Part shown: positions 7,907 through 18,651 of the stretch, in pieces
How the letters are laid out: the number at the start of each line of letters is the position of its first letter
Numbering within the stretch: the first letter of the stretch is position 1
Assembly: GCF_030693775.1 (NCBI RefSeq)
Contig: NZ_JAUXZY010000001.1
Span: forward strand, 113,760 to 177,759
DNA length: 64,000 nt
Origin: Polynucleobacter sp.
Lineage (GTDB): Bacteria > Pseudomonadota > Gammaproteobacteria > Burkholderiales > Burkholderiaceae
Reading direction: 5' to 3'
Notes under the pieces: generated by a model
What the model was told of the DNA's origin: nothing
Databases searched by the model: none
What the model saw: only the letters and a program-made list of their open reading frames with translations
Made by a program: the position numbers and the translations under genes

Positions 7907-8001
7907 TGGCGGAGACGAGAGGATTCGAACCTCCGATCAGAGTTTTAGCCCCGATGCTCCCTTAGCAGGGGAGTGCCTTCGACCAGCTCGGCCACGTCTC
8001 C
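7907..8001 (-). tRNA. tRNA-Ser (GCT)
   Basis: The minus strand reads GGAGACGTGGCCGAGCTGG at the 5' end and GGTTCGAATCCTCTCGTCTCC at the acceptor side, with encoded CCA. The acceptor stem pairs fully. The anticodon loop CTGCTAA gives GCT, reading AGC/AGU. The long variable arm (CATCGGGGCTAAAACTCTGATC region) is typical of serine tRNAs. Total length is 95 bases with CCA. Confidence 0.96.
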
Positions 8002-8054
8002 GTATTTCAAAACAGCCCACAGTTTAACGGATGCGCCGTTTCTATGGGATTTTC

Positions 8055-9305
8055 TTACTTTTGATCGAGTTCAAATGCCTTATGCAGGGCACGTACGGCT
8101 AACTCCATGTACTTTTCATCAATCACGACTGAGATCTTTATCTCACTTGTCGAAATCATCAGAATATTGATGCCTTCTTCCGATAAGGTCCGGAACATTT
8201 TGCTGGCTACGCCAACATGCGAACGCATACCAACACCAACGACAGATACCTTCGATACTTTAGGATCACCCGCGATTTCTTTGGCCTCAATGTGGGCCTG
8301 CACGGTATTTTTGAGCAGATCCATGGCTTTTTGGTAATCGGCCCTGGGTACGGTAAAGGTAAAGTCCGTTTTGCCATCCACCGACTGATTCTGAATAATC
8401 ATGTCAACGTCGATGTTAGCATCGGCTATGGGGCCCAGAATTTGATAAGCAATACCAGGGCGATCCGGTACGCTGAGTACGGTAATTTTCGCTTCATCGC
8501 GGGCAAAGGCGATGCCTGAAATAACGGCGGCTTCCATGGTGCTGTCCTCTTCAAATGTAATCAAGGTACCCGACTTCATTTCCATATCGAGGGGTATCAG
8601 TGGGTCGGTCAACGACGACAGAACCCGGGTTTTGACTTTGTATTTACCAGCAAACTCAACCGAACGAATTTGCAATACCTTCGAGCCGAGGCTGGCCATT
8701 TCCAACATCTCTTCAAAAGTGATCTTATCCAGGCGTCGGGCATCTTCACACACTCGTGGATCGGTGGTGTAAACCCCATCCACATCGGTATAAATCAAAC
8801 ACTCGTCTGCTTTGAGTGCGGCCGCCATTGCTACCGCGGAGGTGTCGGAACCGCCACGACCTAAGGTCGTAATATTGCCGTTGGGGTCGACCCCCTGAAA
8901 GCCGGTGACGACGACTGCCCTGCCGGCGTTGAGATCGGCCATGATCTTTTGATCATCGATGCCCATAATGCGCGCTTTCGTGAATGCCGAGTCAGTATGA
9001 ATGGTGACTTGCCAGCCCGCGTAACTGACTGCATCGATGCCTTCTTTGTGAAGCGCCAAGGCTAATAAACCCGAGCTCACCTGCTCGCCAGTGGAGGCAA
9101 TTTGATCCAACTCCCTTGGATTGGCGCTCGGGTTAATGTCGCGAGCAAGGCCAAGTAAGCGATTGGTTTCACCGGACATTGCCGATGGAACGACCACGAC
9201 CTGGTGGCCAGCACGCATCCATTTAGCGACGCGTTTGGCGACATTCTGGATGCGCTCAACCGAGCCCATCGAGGTGCCACCGTATTTGTGAACAATTAAT
9301 GCCAT
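8055..9305 (-). CDS. lysC: aspartate kinase
   Basis: A 416-residue monofunctional aspartokinase. It phosphorylates aspartate in the first step to lysine, threonine, methionine and diaminopimelate. The N-terminal KYGGTSMGS nucleotide motif is at residues 7-15, [11 protein letters not shown] at about 148-158, and [12 protein letters not shown] follows. Residues after about 265 carry two ACT domains that bind amino-acid effectors; feedback inhibition by lysine plus threonine is likely but not visible. There is no fused homoserine dehydrogenase. It is a single gene upstream of tRNA-Ser; dapA, a later step in the pathway, lies at 22.9 kb. Confidence 0.95.
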   Translation of the reverse strand: MALIVHKYGGTSMGSVERIQNVAKRVAKWMRAGHQVVVVPSAMSGETNRLLGLARDINPSANPRELDQIASTGEQVSSGLLALALHKEGIDAVSYAGWQVTIHTDSAFTKARIMGIDDQKIMADLNAGRAVVVTGFQGVDPNGNITTLGRGGSDTSAVAMAAALKADECLIYTDVDGVYTTDPRVCEDARRLDKITFEEMLEMASLGSKVLQIRSVEFAGKYKVKTRVLSSLTDPLIPLDMEMKSGTLITFEEDSTMEAAVISGIAFARDEAKITVLSVPDRPGIAYQILGPIADANIDVDMIIQNQSVDGKTDFTFTVPRADYQKAMDLLKNTVQAHIEAKEIAGDPKVSKVSVVGVGMRSHVGVASKMFRTLSEEGINILMISTSEIKISVVIDEKYMELAVRALHKAFELDQK

Positions 9306-9414
9306 AAAGTGTGCAGTTTTAAAAGAAGCAAATTGCTAAAAAAGCTATTTTACAGTCTTCTTCTCCCAATCGACCCTGATGGCTTGACGACAGTCTGCAG
9401 ACTAACTAGAATAA

Positions 9415-9432
9415 GTGTTACTAAAGTAACAC
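9415..9432. promoter_or_regulatory. operator-like inverted repeat upstream of the toxin-antitoxin pair
   Basis: GTGTTAC at 9415-9421 and GTAACAC at 9426-9432 form a perfect 7-bp inverted repeat with a TAAA spacer, 66 bases before the antitoxin ATG. Ribbon-helix-helix antitoxins bind such short palindromes to repress their own operon. That this is the operator is inference from position and symmetry. Confidence 0.55.
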
Positions 9433-9497
9433 CTTAAGGCAATCATTTTGCATTTACACCGGTTCTTCTCAATCGCTTCATACTGCAGAAAGTATCC

Positions 9498-9803
9498 ATG
9501 AGCAAAATCAGCAGCAAAACAGATAGCAAATCCAGTACGACCTCGATCAAGCTGAGCGAGACGCTAAAGAAGCATTCTGCAACGGCAGCGAAGGAGCTGG
9601 GTATGACAACCCATGCCTTTATGGTCGAAGCCATTAAGCGCGCAACAGAGCAACAATCCATGCGACATAGCTTTATCAGGGATGCAATTGAATCGCGCAA
9701 ATCGACCATCAAGACGGGCAAAGTAACTCAGCTGGAAGACGCATTGGAGCGCATACGATTACAGGTAGCAAGCAAAAAAACGTTGAAGGTCAAGCAAGGG
9801 TGA
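9498..9803 (+). CDS. ribbon-helix-helix antitoxin of a type II TA pair
   Basis: A 101-residue protein. Residues 13-55 fit a CopG/MetJ-type ribbon-helix-helix domain: a short TTSIKLSETLKKH strand followed by two helices with ELGMTTHAFMVEAIKRA. The C-terminal part is basic and probably disordered, as expected for a region that wraps the toxin. It should dimerise, bind the upstream inverted repeat and neutralise the downstream ParE-like protein. Its stop overlaps the toxin's GTG start by 4 bases. The unusually Ser/Lys-rich first 15 residues may leave the true start slightly further in. Confidence 0.8.
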   Translation: MSKISSKTDSKSSTTSIKLSETLKKHSATAAKELGMTTHAFMVEAIKRATEQQSMRHSFIRDAIESRKSTIKTGKVTQLEDALERIRLQVASKKTLKVKQG

Positions 9804-10105
9804 AGGTTGCGCTCACAGAACGCGCCTACAACGACCTTATCCGCCTGACTGACTTTTTACTTGAATATGACAAAAGTGCAGCAAGCAAGGCACTTGATCT
9901 GATCGAAGATGGCCTATTAGTACTAAAACAGCATCCATTTATTGGCAGGCTGATTCAAGGCGATCAGGCAATCGAAGGCGATTTACGCGAGCTGGTGATT
10001 TCGTATGGCAAAACAGGCTACGTTGCCTTGTACAGCATTGAAGATGAGGCGCAGGTTTGGATTTTGACAATCCGGCACCAACGTGAGGCTGGGATAACGC
10101 TCTAG
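9800..10105 (+). CDS. RelE/ParE family toxin
   Basis: A 101-residue protein of the RelE/ParE superfamily. It starts with KVALTERAYNDLIRLTDFL, then a helix pair ending in LKQHPFIGRLIQG, then LRELVISYGKTGYVALYSIEDEAQVWILTIRHQREAGI. The WILTIRHQRE end matches ParE-type toxins better than RelE. ParE toxins poison DNA gyrase, while RelE types cut mRNA on the ribosome; which applies here cannot be told. The start is GTG, overlapping the antitoxin stop (GTGA), so translation is coupled. It converges on tilS with a 4-base overlap of the 3' ends. Confidence 0.85.
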   Translation: MKVALTERAYNDLIRLTDFLLEYDKSAASKALDLIEDGLLVLKQHPFIGRLIQGDQAIEGDLRELVISYGKTGYVALYSIEDEAQVWILTIRHQREAGITL

Positions 10106-11532
10106 GAAGTAGCGCCCCTCGAATCGGATAATGGCTTCCACTCGGGTGCCATCCGCCTGCCCGTGTAGACCAGATGGGGGTAACTCACCCCCACTCCTGC
10201 TACCGCGACCAGTTCACCATCGATATAGAGAAGCGGAGCCTGGCGCTCCCAAGGGGGTACCGCATTTTCTTGGTAAAGATTTTTCAGTGTTTTGCGTGGC
10301 CCACTGGCGGCGACTTGCAGTCGTTCAGCACCGCTGCGCTCACGAAGCTCCATAGAGCCAGCTTTCTTCGCCTTTGTAAGCCATGCGGCTGGTAAGCCTC
10401 CTTGCGCACTCCTCGCAGAGACGGATACAAAAATCCACTCACCCTGCGCGCGCTCTTCTGGATTTGCCGATGCACTGATCTGGAGTTGCCCACGCCACAA
10501 TCGAATACTGTGCTCATCGTGAAGCCACTCCAGTTTGGCATCGCTGCGAGCACGCTGTAAATCAAGCCACCACGCCTGGAGGCGCTCATGGGATGGCATG
10601 GTCAAGCAGGCAACCTTAAGCCAGTAGCGCAACACATTATTTGCCGCTGCTGAATCACTCGCATGTAAGTCCAGCAATGGCTGTACGCTGAGGGTATAGT
10701 TCTTGAGCCTGAGCATTTTTTTGCCATCCTGCTGGGCGAGGCGATCAAGCAATTGCTGAGCCTGCGCCAACACCTCGGCACTGCGCGCCAGATTGGCAGT
10801 GGCCCCAGGTTGAATGCCTTCCAACTTAGGCAAGATGCTCTTGCGAATCGCATTGCGCCGATATTTACTACTGCGATTACTGGGGTCTTCAATCCATTTC
10901 AGTTTATGTTCGCGGGCATAGGCCTCCAGCTCCTCGCGACGTAAGTGCAGCAAGGGTCGCCAGAGCGTAATGCTGCTGGCCTGTTCCTTAGATATCGCCA
11001 GCATCCTACTCTCGGGCATGCCAGATAATCCCGCAACGCCAGCGCCACGCATCAATTGCAGCAACACGGTTTCAGCTTGATCGTTTTGGTGGTGCGCAAG
11101 CAAGAGGTCTTCGATGCCGTGATACACGCACAGCTCGGTCAGAGCCTCATAGCGTGCAGCACGGGCTCTAGCCTCGATGTTTCCAGGATTTAATGTGGTA
11201 TCGATGTGCAGCAAACGAAAGTCAAAACCGATCTTATATTTTTTGGCGAGCGCCTCGCAAAACAAAAGCCAATCATCGGCAGCCTTTTGTAATCCGTGGT
11301 GAATGTGAAAAGCGAAGATCCTTGGCCTGGCCGATTTTGTCGTCTGGGCCTGATGCAATCGGCAAATGGAATCCAGCAATACTACGGAATCTAGGCCGCC
11401 ACTTAAGGCAATCGCTAATCTTGGCGGACCACTTGTTCGGTTGTCGACCCCCAAACGCAAAGCATCGCGGGTGGATTGCGCCAGCCCTACTGTGGGCTTA
11501 GGCCTTGGGATTGGTTTCCTTAAACTTGCCAT
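10102..11532 (-). CDS. tilS: tRNA(Ile)-lysidine synthase
   Basis: A 476-residue TilS. It converts C34 of the CAU-anticodon tRNA-Ile to lysidine, using ATP and lysine, so that AUA is read as isoleucine. The PP-loop ATP motif is [12 protein letters not shown] (about residues 42-53), and [27 protein letters not shown] is the typical N-domain segment. The C-terminal domain (about 390-476), with [22 protein letters not shown], is full length. The start overlaps the accA coding end by 35 bases, which is longer than usual and suggests coupled translation. Such an accA-tilS pairing is seen in other betaproteobacteria. Confidence 0.94.
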   Translation of the reverse strand: MASLRKPIPRPKPTVGLAQSTRDALRLGVDNRTSGPPRLAIALSGGLDSVVLLDSICRLHQAQTTKSARPRIFAFHIHHGLQKAADDWLLFCEALAKKYKIGFDFRLLHIDTTLNPGNIEARARAARYEALTELCVYHGIEDLLLAHHQNDQAETVLLQLMRGAGVAGLSGMPESRMLAISKEQASSITLWRPLLHLRREELEAYAREHKLKWIEDPSNRSSKYRRNAIRKSILPKLEGIQPGATANLARSAEVLAQAQQLLDRLAQQDGKKMLRLKNYTLSVQPLLDLHASDSAAANNVLRYWLKVACLTMPSHERLQAWWLDLQRARSDAKLEWLHDEHSIRLWRGQLQISASANPEERAQGEWIFVSVSARSAQGGLPAAWLTKAKKAGSMELRERSGAERLQVAASGPRKTLKNLYQENAVPPWERQAPLLYIDGELVAVAGVGVSYPHLVYTGRRMAPEWKPLSDSRGATS

Positions 11533-12469
11533 AACTCATTAAGCGCTCATGGCGGCGCTCGAGAAGCGCATCGACATCCATTGACTGAAATACCTTGAGT
11601 GACTCCGTCAATGCCTTACGCATATTGTCCATCATGCTGGCGTAATCGCGGTGCGCGCCACCCGTGGGCTCCGCAACAATTTTATCGATTAAGCCCAGAC
11701 CCTTTAAGCGCTGTGCGGTTAGGGCAAGTTGCTCAGCGGCCTCAGGCGCTTTGGCTGCGGTCTTCCACAAAATAGAGGCACACCCCTCCGGTGAAATAAC
11801 GGAATAGGTTGAGTTTTGCAACATTAGCACCACATCCCCCATTGCAATTGCCAAGGCGCCGCCCGAACCGCCCTCGCCAATGATGGTGGCAATAATAGGT
11901 ACAGTTAATTCTGCTTGCGTGTACAAGTTGTGGCCAATTGCTTCAGACTGATTACGCTCTTCAGCATCGATGCCTGGAAACGCACCAGGCGTATCTACAA
12001 ATGTAAACACAGGAATCTGAAACTTCTCTGCAAGGCGCATCAAGCGCATCGCTTTGCGATAACCCTCGGGCCTACTCATACCAAAGTTTCGTAAGGCCCG
12101 TTCTTTAGTATCACGTCCTTTTTGGTGACCAATCACCATACATGCCGCACCATTGAAACGGGCTAAGCCGCCAATAATCGATTGGTCGTCTGCAAATGTC
12201 CGATCGCCATGGAGTTCATGGAAATCAGTAAATAGACCGCCGACGTAATCTAAGGTGTAGGGGCGCTGTGGATGGCGTGCTACTTGCGATACCTGCCATG
12301 GAGTCAGGTTGGCATAAATATCTTTGATGAGTTGCTGGCTTTTTTCAGAGAGCGTCTTGATCTCATCGGAGATGTCGACCGAGGACTCGTCCTGCACAAA
12401 ACGCAATTCGTCGATCTTCGCCTCTAACTCGGCGATGGATTGCTCAAAATCCAAAAAAGTAGTCTTCAT
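11498..12469 (-). CDS. accA: acetyl-CoA carboxylase carboxyltransferase subunit alpha
   Basis: A 323-residue AccA. With AccD it moves the carboxyl group from carboxybiotin to acetyl-CoA, giving malonyl-CoA for fatty-acid synthesis. The sequence has the usual coiled N-terminal helix ([17 protein letters not shown]), [37 protein letters not shown] and the [14 protein letters not shown] oxyanion region. Length is standard. It starts 9 bases after the AlkA-type glycosylase gene and overlaps tilS by 35 bases, so cysS-alkA-accA-tilS may be one transcript. Confidence 0.96.
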   Translation of the reverse strand: MKTTFLDFEQSIAELEAKIDELRFVQDESSVDISDEIKTLSEKSQQLIKDIYANLTPWQVSQVARHPQRPYTLDYVGGLFTDFHELHGDRTFADDQSIIGGLARFNGAACMVIGHQKGRDTKERALRNFGMSRPEGYRKAMRLMRLAEKFQIPVFTFVDTPGAFPGIDAEERNQSEAIGHNLYTQAELTVPIIATIIGEGGSGGALAIAMGDVVLMLQNSTYSVISPEGCASILWKTAAKAPEAAEQLALTAQRLKGLGLIDKIVAEPTGGAHRDYASMMDNMRKALTESLKVFQSMDVDALLERRHERLMSYGKFKETNPKA

Positions 12470-12478
12470 ACCTTGATT

Positions 12479-13228
12479 TTAGTATTCCACGGGGATGGGG
12501 TCGATACTTCGCCACATATACCAGGTTGCAACCGTTCTCCACGGGGCCCAATTGGCAGCTACTTCCCTCGCTTCATGGCGGCTGACCGGCTCGCCACTGA
12601 AGTAATTGAGGGAAATCGCCTTAATCAGTCCTATATCGTCCAAAGGCAGGATATCCGGCCGGATCATATTGAATATTAAGAACATTTCGGCAGTCCAGCG
12701 ACCAATACCCCGAATCGTACTCAGCTCCCGAATCACGCTTTCGTCGTCCATATCGCGCCATTGGTTGGCATGCAGCCGTCCCGAGGCAAAGTGATCGGCC
12801 AAATCGCGAATGTATTCCACCTTCCGACCGGAAAGCCCTGCAGCGCGAAGTGCTTCAGGCGTTGCAGCCAAAATGCGGGCGGGAGTCACCTTTTTGCCAA
12901 CGGCAATCACCATGCGATCCCAGACGGCTTGGGCAGCCGATACCGAGATTTGCTGGCCGACAATCGCCCTTGCCAAGGTGGTAAATGGATCCCCGCGCGT
13001 CACTAAAAAACCAGTCCCATATTTGGGAATGAGCTTTTTCAGAATGCGGTCATTTTTCATGAGCTCCTGGCAGGCTTGGTCCCAGTAATCGGGGGCCATC
13101 AGGCTTAAGCTGGGCTCACCTTGGTTGGGTGGTAGAACACGCTCCGCTGCTTTGCCTGCCGCTTTAGCTGCAGCGGTTTTGCGCGCCAGCGGTTTTTTTG
13201 CTGCTGGTTTTTTTACGCTCGTCGCCAT
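12479..13228 (-). CDS. DNA-3-methyladenine glycosylase II (AlkA-type HhH-GPD)
   Basis: A 249-residue base-excision repair glycosylase. The catalytic HhH-GPD domain spans about residues 70-240. It has [20 protein letters not shown], the helix-hairpin-helix [11 protein letters not shown] (about 175-185) and the catalytic Asp in LPLDDIGL. It should remove alkylated purines from DNA. Residues 1-33 form an unusual Lys/Ala-rich tail ([24 protein letters not shown]) resembling histone H1-like proteins, probably a DNA-binding extension. Its start overlaps the cysS end by 16 bases. Confidence 0.88.
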   Translation of the reverse strand: MATSVKKPAAKKPLARKTAAAKAAGKAAERVLPPNQGEPSLSLMAPDYWDQACQELMKNDRILKKLIPKYGTGFLVTRGDPFTTLARAIVGQQISVSAAQAVWDRMVIAVGKKVTPARILAATPEALRAAGLSGRKVEYIRDLADHFASGRLHANQWRDMDDESVIRELSTIRGIGRWTAEMFLIFNMIRPDILPLDDIGLIKAISLNYFSGEPVSRHEAREVAANWAPWRTVATWYMWRSIDPIPVEY

Positions 13229-14649
13229 TCGGTGACCCCTCCTGGCTTATCTTCCAAGACAACGCCCTGCTTTAGCAAATCCGCACGGATCGCATCTGCC
13301 TTATCAAATGCTTTTGCTTGCTTTGCTGCTGCCCTAGCAGCAATGTATTCCTCAATGGCGGGCGCATCCAATTCACCTGCATTACCGCCTTGCAGAAAAG
13401 CGGATGGGTCCCGCTCTAGAAATCCTAAAACACTGGCAAGGCTCTGCAATGCTTGAGCAAGCGCATGTACCGCATCAAAATCACCTGCAGCATGCTTTCG
13501 GTTAAGTTCGCTAGCGAGATCAAATAAAACTGCAATCGCATCGGGCGTATTGAAGTCATCATCCATCGCCGCATTGAAGCGCTGGACCCATGGCGCAGCC
13601 AGCTCTGCATCCTGCTTTGCTGGCGCAGTGGTCCCATTTGCTTGGGCTAAGGCGGTGTAAAGACGAGCGAGACCCGAGCGGGACTCATCGAGCTGGACAT
13701 CGCTGTAATTGATGGGACTGCGGTAATGGGCACGCAGCATAAAGAAGCGAATCACCTCAGGGTCATATTGCTTTAATACATCGCGGATCAAAAAGAAATT
13801 GCCCAGGGACTTGGACATTTTTTCTTGATTTACGCGAATATGACCATTGTGCATCCAGTAATTTACCCAAGGTGCGTCGCTGTCACCGCGCTCTTGGCCG
13901 TAGAGCGCCCCTTCGGTTTGAGCTATCTCATTCTCATGGTGCGGGAACTGCAAATCAGCGCCGCCACCATGAATATCAAAATGCTGACCTAACAGCGCGC
14001 ATGACATTGCCGAGCACTCGATATGCCATCCTGGCCTACCCTCGCCCCACGGGGATTGCCAGCGGGTATCGCTGGGCTCATCCTCTTTTGCACTTTTCCA
14101 CAACACAAAATCGAGCGGGTCACGCTTTCCGCTTCCGACTGCAACACGCTCGCCCGCATTGAGATCATCGAGGGATTTGCCCGATAGGCGGCCGTAACCC
14201 GGAAAGAGGCGAACCGCGTAGTTCACATCACCATCGTCTGCCTGGTAGGCGATCTCTTGCTCCATTAGGCGGCCAATCATGCCCTGCATCTGCTCAATAT
14301 AAGCAGTAGCCCTTGGCTCTTGATCAGGTCGCATTAGACCGAGCGCATCGGAATCCGCATGCATAGCGTCAATAAAACGCTGCGTCAGGGCTGCAATCGG
14401 CTCCCCATTCTCAATCGCCCGATTAATTATCTTGTCATCGATATCGGTAATATTACGAACATAGATCACCTCGTAGCCGCTGGCACGCAACCACCGCGCC
14501 ACCATATCAAACACAATCATCACGCGGGCGTGACCAATGTGGCAAAAATCGTATACCGTCATGCCACAGACATACAGCTTGACCTGTCCTGAAACTAGGG
14601 GGGTAAAGACCTGTTTGGAGCGATTAAGGGTGTTATAAATTTGCAGCAT
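13213..14649 (-). CDS. cysS: cysteinyl-tRNA synthetase
   Basis: A 478-residue class I synthetase that charges tRNA-Cys. The zinc ligand region [17 protein letters not shown] is at about 27-43 and contains the HIGH motif (CHIGH). The second zinc motif is [10 protein letters not shown] with [18 protein letters not shown], and the signature KMSKSLGNF is near 277. The length matches bacterial CysS. No strong ribosome site precedes the ATG. It is divergent from the TPR-protein gene and overlaps the downstream glycosylase gene by 16 bases. Confidence 0.97.
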   Translation of the reverse strand: MLQIYNTLNRSKQVFTPLVSGQVKLYVCGMTVYDFCHIGHARVMIVFDMVARWLRASGYEVIYVRNITDIDDKIINRAIENGEPIAALTQRFIDAMHADSDALGLMRPDQEPRATAYIEQMQGMIGRLMEQEIAYQADDGDVNYAVRLFPGYGRLSGKSLDDLNAGERVAVGSGKRDPLDFVLWKSAKEDEPSDTRWQSPWGEGRPGWHIECSAMSCALLGQHFDIHGGGADLQFPHHENEIAQTEGALYGQERGDSDAPWVNYWMHNGHIRVNQEKMSKSLGNFFLIRDVLKQYDPEVIRFFMLRAHYRSPINYSDVQLDESRSGLARLYTALAQANGTTAPAKQDAELAAPWVQRFNAAMDDDFNTPDAIAVLFDLASELNRKHAAGDFDAVHALAQALQSLASVLGFLERDPSAFLQGGNAGELDAPAIEEYIAARAAAKQAKAFDKADAIRADLLKQGVVLEDKPGGVTEWRRA

Positions 14650-14754
14650 AGGCGCTAAAGAAGGGGCAAGTCGGATAAAACAAGCGTGATTTGTTAGACT
14701 GAGCGCTGAGTATATCGAATACGCCCCCTCTTTACCCCTTTAAGCCCTGCCACC

Positions 14755-15615
14755 ATGACCTCAAGCCCGCCATTGCAGACACCCCCGCATGCGAACGCAT
14801 CTGCCTTGGGTATCGGGCTCGGATTACTGCTGATTGCATTAGCGCTACCTAGCCATGTAGAGGCGCAGGCTTTTGGCAATCCAGCGCCAGTCCAGGATCA
14901 GCCTAGCACGGTCCTAGCCCCATTTTTAGGCGGCTTTGGACCCAATGAACCCCCACGGCTTTCCACCAATTCCGGATTCGATCCCCTGCCGCCGGAACTC
15001 TCTGAAACCGTTGCTCTGCCTTTCTTATCGTTTTTGATCATTGAGCCCGATCCCATCGTGCGCAATGGCATTCCCACTGAAATTGAAAAGCTGGTCAAAG
15101 CCCAAAAGTATCCCGAAGCAATCAAGCGCATTAATGAACTGCTGCTTAAAAATCCCCGCAATGTGCAATTGCGTTTTGTCCTAGCCCGCCTGCAGATCGA
15201 GTTAAAGCAATATGCAGCAGCGCAGAAAACCTTGATTGAAATCACCCAGCAGTTTCCGGAGTTGGCCGAGCCGTACAACAATTTAGCCGCACTCGCTGCG
15301 AACCAAGGTCAATGGATTGAAGCGCGAGACTATTTGGAGCTCGCCCTCAAACTCAAACCCAGTTACGCGATTGCATCTGCTAATTTGGGCGAGGTATATA
15401 CCCGCCTCGCTGCAAAATCCTATATTGATGCTGCCAAACAACGCACCAATCAGCGCGAATACCAACGCCGTGCGACCGCCCTGCTTGGCATTTTGAAGAC
15501 GCCCCAGGCCAGTAACGCCCCATCTGCGCCCAATCCATCTAACGCATCCAAACCCATTACCAACCCTCAAGAAAGTAAACCTAGCAATGGCACAAGTACT
15601 CCTCAAAACAAATAA
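14755..15615 (+). CDS. secreted TPR-repeat protein
   Basis: A 286-residue protein. The N-terminus has a hydrophobic stretch (about residues 19-34, [13 protein letters not shown]) and an Ala-x-Ala-like site (VEAQA), consistent with export to the periplasm. Residues 115-235 hold about three tetratricopeptide repeats, for example [28 protein letters not shown] and [45 protein letters not shown] low-complexity Asn/Ser/Pro tail (about 252-286) follows. It probably serves as a protein-interaction scaffold in the envelope; partners are unknown. Its last 29 bases overlap the ppiB start. Confidence 0.8.
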   Translation: MTSSPPLQTPPHANASALGIGLGLLLIALALPSHVEAQAFGNPAPVQDQPSTVLAPFLGGFGPNEPPRLSTNSGFDPLPPELSETVALPFLSFLIIEPDPIVRNGIPTEIEKLVKAQKYPEAIKRINELLLKNPRNVQLRFVLARLQIELKQYAAAQKTLIEITQQFPELAEPYNNLAALAANQGQWIEARDYLELALKLKPSYAIASANLGEVYTRLAAKSYIDAAKQRTNQREYQRRATALLGILKTPQASNAPSAPNPSNASKPITNPQESKPSNGTSTPQNK

Positions 15616-16090
15616 AGGCGACATTACTCTCACCCTGGATGCTGCAAAAGCGCCCAAGACTGTCGCCAACTTTTTAGCCTACGTCAAAAGCGGCCACTAC
15701 GATGGCACTATCTTTCATCGCGTGATTGATAACTTCATGATTCAGGGTGGCGGTATGGCGCCAGGTATGAAACAAAAACCAACCCAAGCCGAGATTGAAA
15801 ATGAAGCCAATAATGGCCTCAAAAATGTCAATGGCTCGATTGCGATGGCGCGTACTAGCGAACCCCATTCCGCCAGCTCACAGTTTTTTATTAACGTGAA
15901 TGACAATGACTTCTTAAACCACACTGCACCAACGGCACAAGGCTGGGGTTATGCCGTGTTTGGCGCTGTGAGCGATGGCATGGATGTCGTCAACGCCATT
16001 CGTAAAGTGAAAACCGGTAGCTCGGGATTTCATCAGGATGTGCCAACTGAAGATGTGGTGATTGAGAAGGCAACCGTACTTGCTGAATAA
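15587..16090 (+). CDS. ppiB: peptidyl-prolyl cis-trans isomerase, cyclophilin type
   Basis: A 167-residue cyclophilin without a signal peptide, so cytoplasmic. It isomerises peptidyl-proline bonds during folding. The family signature [15 protein letters not shown] (about 44-58) contains the catalytic Arg, and [16 protein letters not shown] (about 95-110) forms the substrate pocket. Length matches E. coli PpiB. The ATG lies inside the 3' end of the TPR gene (29-base overlap), with AAGAAAG upstream as ribosome site, so translation is probably coupled. lpxH follows after 44 bases, as often seen in betaproteobacteria. Confidence 0.95.
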   Translation: MAQVLLKTNKGDITLTLDAAKAPKTVANFLAYVKSGHYDGTIFHRVIDNFMIQGGGMAPGMKQKPTQAEIENEANNGLKNVNGSIAMARTSEPHSASSQFFINVNDNDFLNHTAPTAQGWGYAVFGAVSDGMDVVNAIRKVKTGSSGFHQDVPTEDVVIEKATVLAE

Positions 16091-16134
16091 TTTCAATATG
16101 CTATCGATCGTTCGGCTGTGGATGTAATTTTCTG

Positions 16135-16920
16135 ATGCACAGTCACGCCAGTGCTTTTCTGATTTCGGATTTGCATCTGACGCCGTCAATGCCCTTGACG
16201 GCGCAGCGCTTTTTTGACTTCTGTGAAAAAGAAGCGCGCGAAGTCGAAGCTGTATTTATCTTAGGTGATTTGTTTGAGTACTGGGTGGGTGATGATGCGA
16301 ATGCGCAATCACCGTTCCACAGCGAGGTCAAAAATGCCTTGGCAGCCCTTTCTAGTCGAGTAAAAACCTATTACATGCACGGCAATCGGGATTTTTTAGT
16401 CGGCACTTCGTTTTTGAAAAAAACAGGCATGACTTTATTGGCTGATCCATGCACCGTTCAGATCGCTGGCGATGAATACATCCTAAGTCACGGTGATGGC
16501 TTGTGCACTGCCGATAGTGGCTACCAGCTGTATCGCGGCTGGACGCGTAAACCATCGACTCAAAAATGGTTTCTACGCCTGCCACTGTCTTGGCGTCACG
16601 CGATTGCCGATCGCCTACGAAAAAATAGCAAAGCGCAATACCGCCGTGACACTCGCTTTAGTCTCGATGGCGTAAACCCAAAAGGCAATGTCACGCTAGA
16701 AGCCTGCGCCGCACTAGTGCGATCGCAATCAAGCCGCAAACTCATTCATGGTCACACCCACTTGCCGGCACGCCATCATGAAAACCACCTCGATCTAGAG
16801 TGGCAACGCTGGGTTCTGTCCGACTGGGATTTAGATCATCCTGAAACCTACCTACCCAAAGCCAGTGCCTTGCGCATTGATCAGCAGGGCGTGCGTTACT
16901 TGGATTTAGTTAAAAACTAA
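16135..16920 (+). CDS. lpxH: UDP-2,3-diacylglucosamine diphosphatase
   Basis: A 261-residue calcineurin-like phosphoesterase of the LpxH family. It cleaves UDP-2,3-diacylglucosamine to lipid X in lipid A synthesis, at the inner face of the cytoplasmic membrane. Metal motifs are visible in order: ISDLHLT (about 10-16), LGDLFEYWVGDD (about 45-56), YMHGNRDFLVG (about 82-92), LSHGDGLCT (about 119-127) and IHGHTHLPARH (about 203-213). Length is slightly above E. coli LpxH. It follows ppiB by 44 bases and converges on suhB. Confidence 0.94.
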   Translation: MHSHASAFLISDLHLTPSMPLTAQRFFDFCEKEAREVEAVFILGDLFEYWVGDDANAQSPFHSEVKNALAALSSRVKTYYMHGNRDFLVGTSFLKKTGMTLLADPCTVQIAGDEYILSHGDGLCTADSGYQLYRGWTRKPSTQKWFLRLPLSWRHAIADRLRKNSKAQYRRDTRFSLDGVNPKGNVTLEACAALVRSQSSRKLIHGHTHLPARHHENHLDLEWQRWVLSDWDLDHPETYLPKASALRIDQQGVRYLDLVKN

Positions 16921-16951
16921 ATCCGTCTGCACTGCATTACTGCGTTGAGAT

Positions 16952-17740
16952 TTAGGCTTTACTGTACTTAGCCAATTGCTGTGCCAGCTGAGCAAAAATA
17001 CGGGGGTTGCCCGCCATAATTTCACCGCTATTGAGGTAATTTTCTTCGCCGCTGTACGTACCTACTAAACCGCCGGCTTCGGTGATGAGCAACGCTCCCG
17101 CCGCCATGTCCCAGGGCTTTAGTCCGCTCTCGAAAAAACCATCGTAACGCCCTGCGGCAACATACGCCAAATCCAGCGAGGCGGCACCAGGGCGACGCAA
17201 TCCAGCGCACTGCGCCGTCATATCAGCAAACATTTTTAAATAGGTTTGGAGGTCTTGGTCTTCGCGATACGGAAAGCCTGTGCCCAGCAAGCAACTGCTT
17301 AAGCGGGTTTGGCCGGCTACGCGTAAGCGCCGACGATCCAAGTAAGTACCGCTACCGCGGGTGGCTGTAAAGAGCTCGTCGCGATTCGGGTCGTAGACCA
17401 CCGCCTGCTGAGTTACACCAGCAACCGACAGGGCAATCGATACCGCGTATTGCGGAAAACCATGAATGAAATTAGTGGTGCCATCTAAGGGGTCGATGAT
17501 CCAAACGGACTCGGCACCAGGATTATGTTCACCGGTTTCTTCTGCTAAAAAACCATGCGTCGGATACGCATCGCTCAGGATTTCGATAATGGCTTCTTCG
17601 GCGGCTTTATCGACCTCCGTTACAAAATCATTGTGCTGCTTACGGTCAACCTGTAGCCGCTCTAAATTCAGAGAGGCACGATTTATCACGTTTCCGGCAC
17701 GACGGGCAGCCTTGATGGCCACATTTAACATGGGGTGCAT
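16952..17740 (-). CDS. suhB: inositol monophosphatase family protein (SuhB-like)
   Basis: A 262-residue SuhB/IMPase. The metal and substrate motifs are present: [10 protein letters not shown] with its preceding Glu, [25 protein letters not shown] (about 84-108), and the C-terminal [15 protein letters not shown]. It dephosphorylates inositol-1-phosphate in vitro. In E. coli SuhB also joins the rRNA antitermination complex; that role is inference here. The open frame extends upstream to 17926, but the extension is unlike the family, and the start [13 protein letters not shown] at 17740 is the one used by relatives. It is divergent from trmJ. Confidence 0.93.
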   Translation of the reverse strand: MHPMLNVAIKAARRAGNVINRASLNLERLQVDRKQHNDFVTEVDKAAEEAIIEILSDAYPTHGFLAEETGEHNPGAESVWIIDPLDGTTNFIHGFPQYAVSIALSVAGVTQQAVVYDPNRDELFTATRGSGTYLDRRRLRVAGQTRLSSCLLGTGFPYREDQDLQTYLKMFADMTAQCAGLRRPGAASLDLAYVAAGRYDGFFESGLKPWDMAAGALLITEAGGLVGTYSGEENYLNSGEIMAGNPRIFAQLAQQLAKYSKA

Positions 17741-17827
17741 ATATAGTGGTGAACAAATTAAATAAGAACAAGCCCAAAGCGCATAGCGAGCTAACAGCTT
17801 GATTCTAAACGATCGGATAGCCATCCC

Positions 17828-18628
17828 ATGAAAAACAAGGACGCCATGACCCCCGCACCCCACGACGATCAGCCATTGGCAAATGCATTTGCCCAGCTTC
17901 GCACGATCTTGGTCGAAACCAGCCACCCCGGCAATGTGGGATCAACCGCACGGGCATTAAAGACCATGGGCTTTCAGGATCTGTGTCTGGTTAACCCCAA
18001 AACACCGGGGATAGCGCAGGAGCCGGAGGCGATTGCTCTGGCCAGTGGGGCTCTCGATGTGTTGGATGCCAGTTCAGTGATGGCTGACTTAAGTGCCGCC
18101 GTCAGCGGCTCTACCCTGGTATTGGGCCTCACCAGCCGCGATCGCGAATTTGGTCCGCCCGGTTTAGATTGGCTTGAGGCTCGCAGGCGCATCCTTGAAC
18201 AATTAAGCCAAGGAAAACAGGTGGCCTTGATGTTTGGACCCGAGCGCACCGGCCTCGATAACGCCCATTTAGCCTTATGCAGCCACCGTGTTTGGCTCGA
18301 GGCCAACCCAGCCTACCCATCCCTGAATTTAGCCCAAGCGGTCATGGTGTGCGCCTACAGCCTGCGAGAGGGCCTCATCCAGGAGTACGGCACCGCTGGG
18401 GCTGATTTGGCACCCAAGCTGGCTGCCAAAGACCGAGCGGATCCCGCTGCCGTTGCCGCAATGCTGGAGCATTTACGTTTAGGGCTAGAGTCGATTGGCT
18501 ACTTGAACCCTGAAAACCCCAAGAAACTGATGGTCCGGCTTTCGGCGCTTTTTGCCCGAGCAGAGCTGCAAAGCGAAGAAATTGACTTGCTGCGGGGCAT
18601 CGCAAAACAGATGCTTCTGAGAAAATAG
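17828..18628 (+). CDS. trmJ: tRNA (cytidine/uridine-2'-O-) methyltransferase TrmJ
   Basis: A 266-residue SPOUT methyltransferase with the TrmJ layout. Motif 1 is [22 protein letters not shown] (Asn-Val-Gly about residues 41-43), motif 2 is [22 protein letters not shown], and motif 3 is [19 protein letters not shown]. TrmJ methylates the 2'-OH at position 32 of several tRNAs with S-adenosylmethionine. A helical C-terminal segment follows, as in E. coli. An internal ATG at 17846 has a better AAGGA site, so the protein may be six residues shorter. It precedes cysE by 23 bases. Confidence 0.92.
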   Translation: MKNKDAMTPAPHDDQPLANAFAQLRTILVETSHPGNVGSTARALKTMGFQDLCLVNPKTPGIAQEPEAIALASGALDVLDASSVMADLSAAVSGSTLVLGLTSRDREFGPPGLDWLEARRRILEQLSQGKQVALMFGPERTGLDNAHLALCSHRVWLEANPAYPSLNLAQAVMVCAYSLREGLIQEYGTAGADLAPKLAAKDRADPAAVAAMLEHLRLGLESIGYLNPENPKKLMVRLSALFARAELQSEEIDLLRGIAKQMLLRK

Positions 18629-18651
18629 GCAGTTCGCTTTAAACTGAAGCC

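Noticed and set aside
17741..17926. Upstream extension of the suhB frame
   Set aside because: The extra 62 residues are unlike the family and run into the trmJ region; the ATG at 17740 gives the standard SuhB start.
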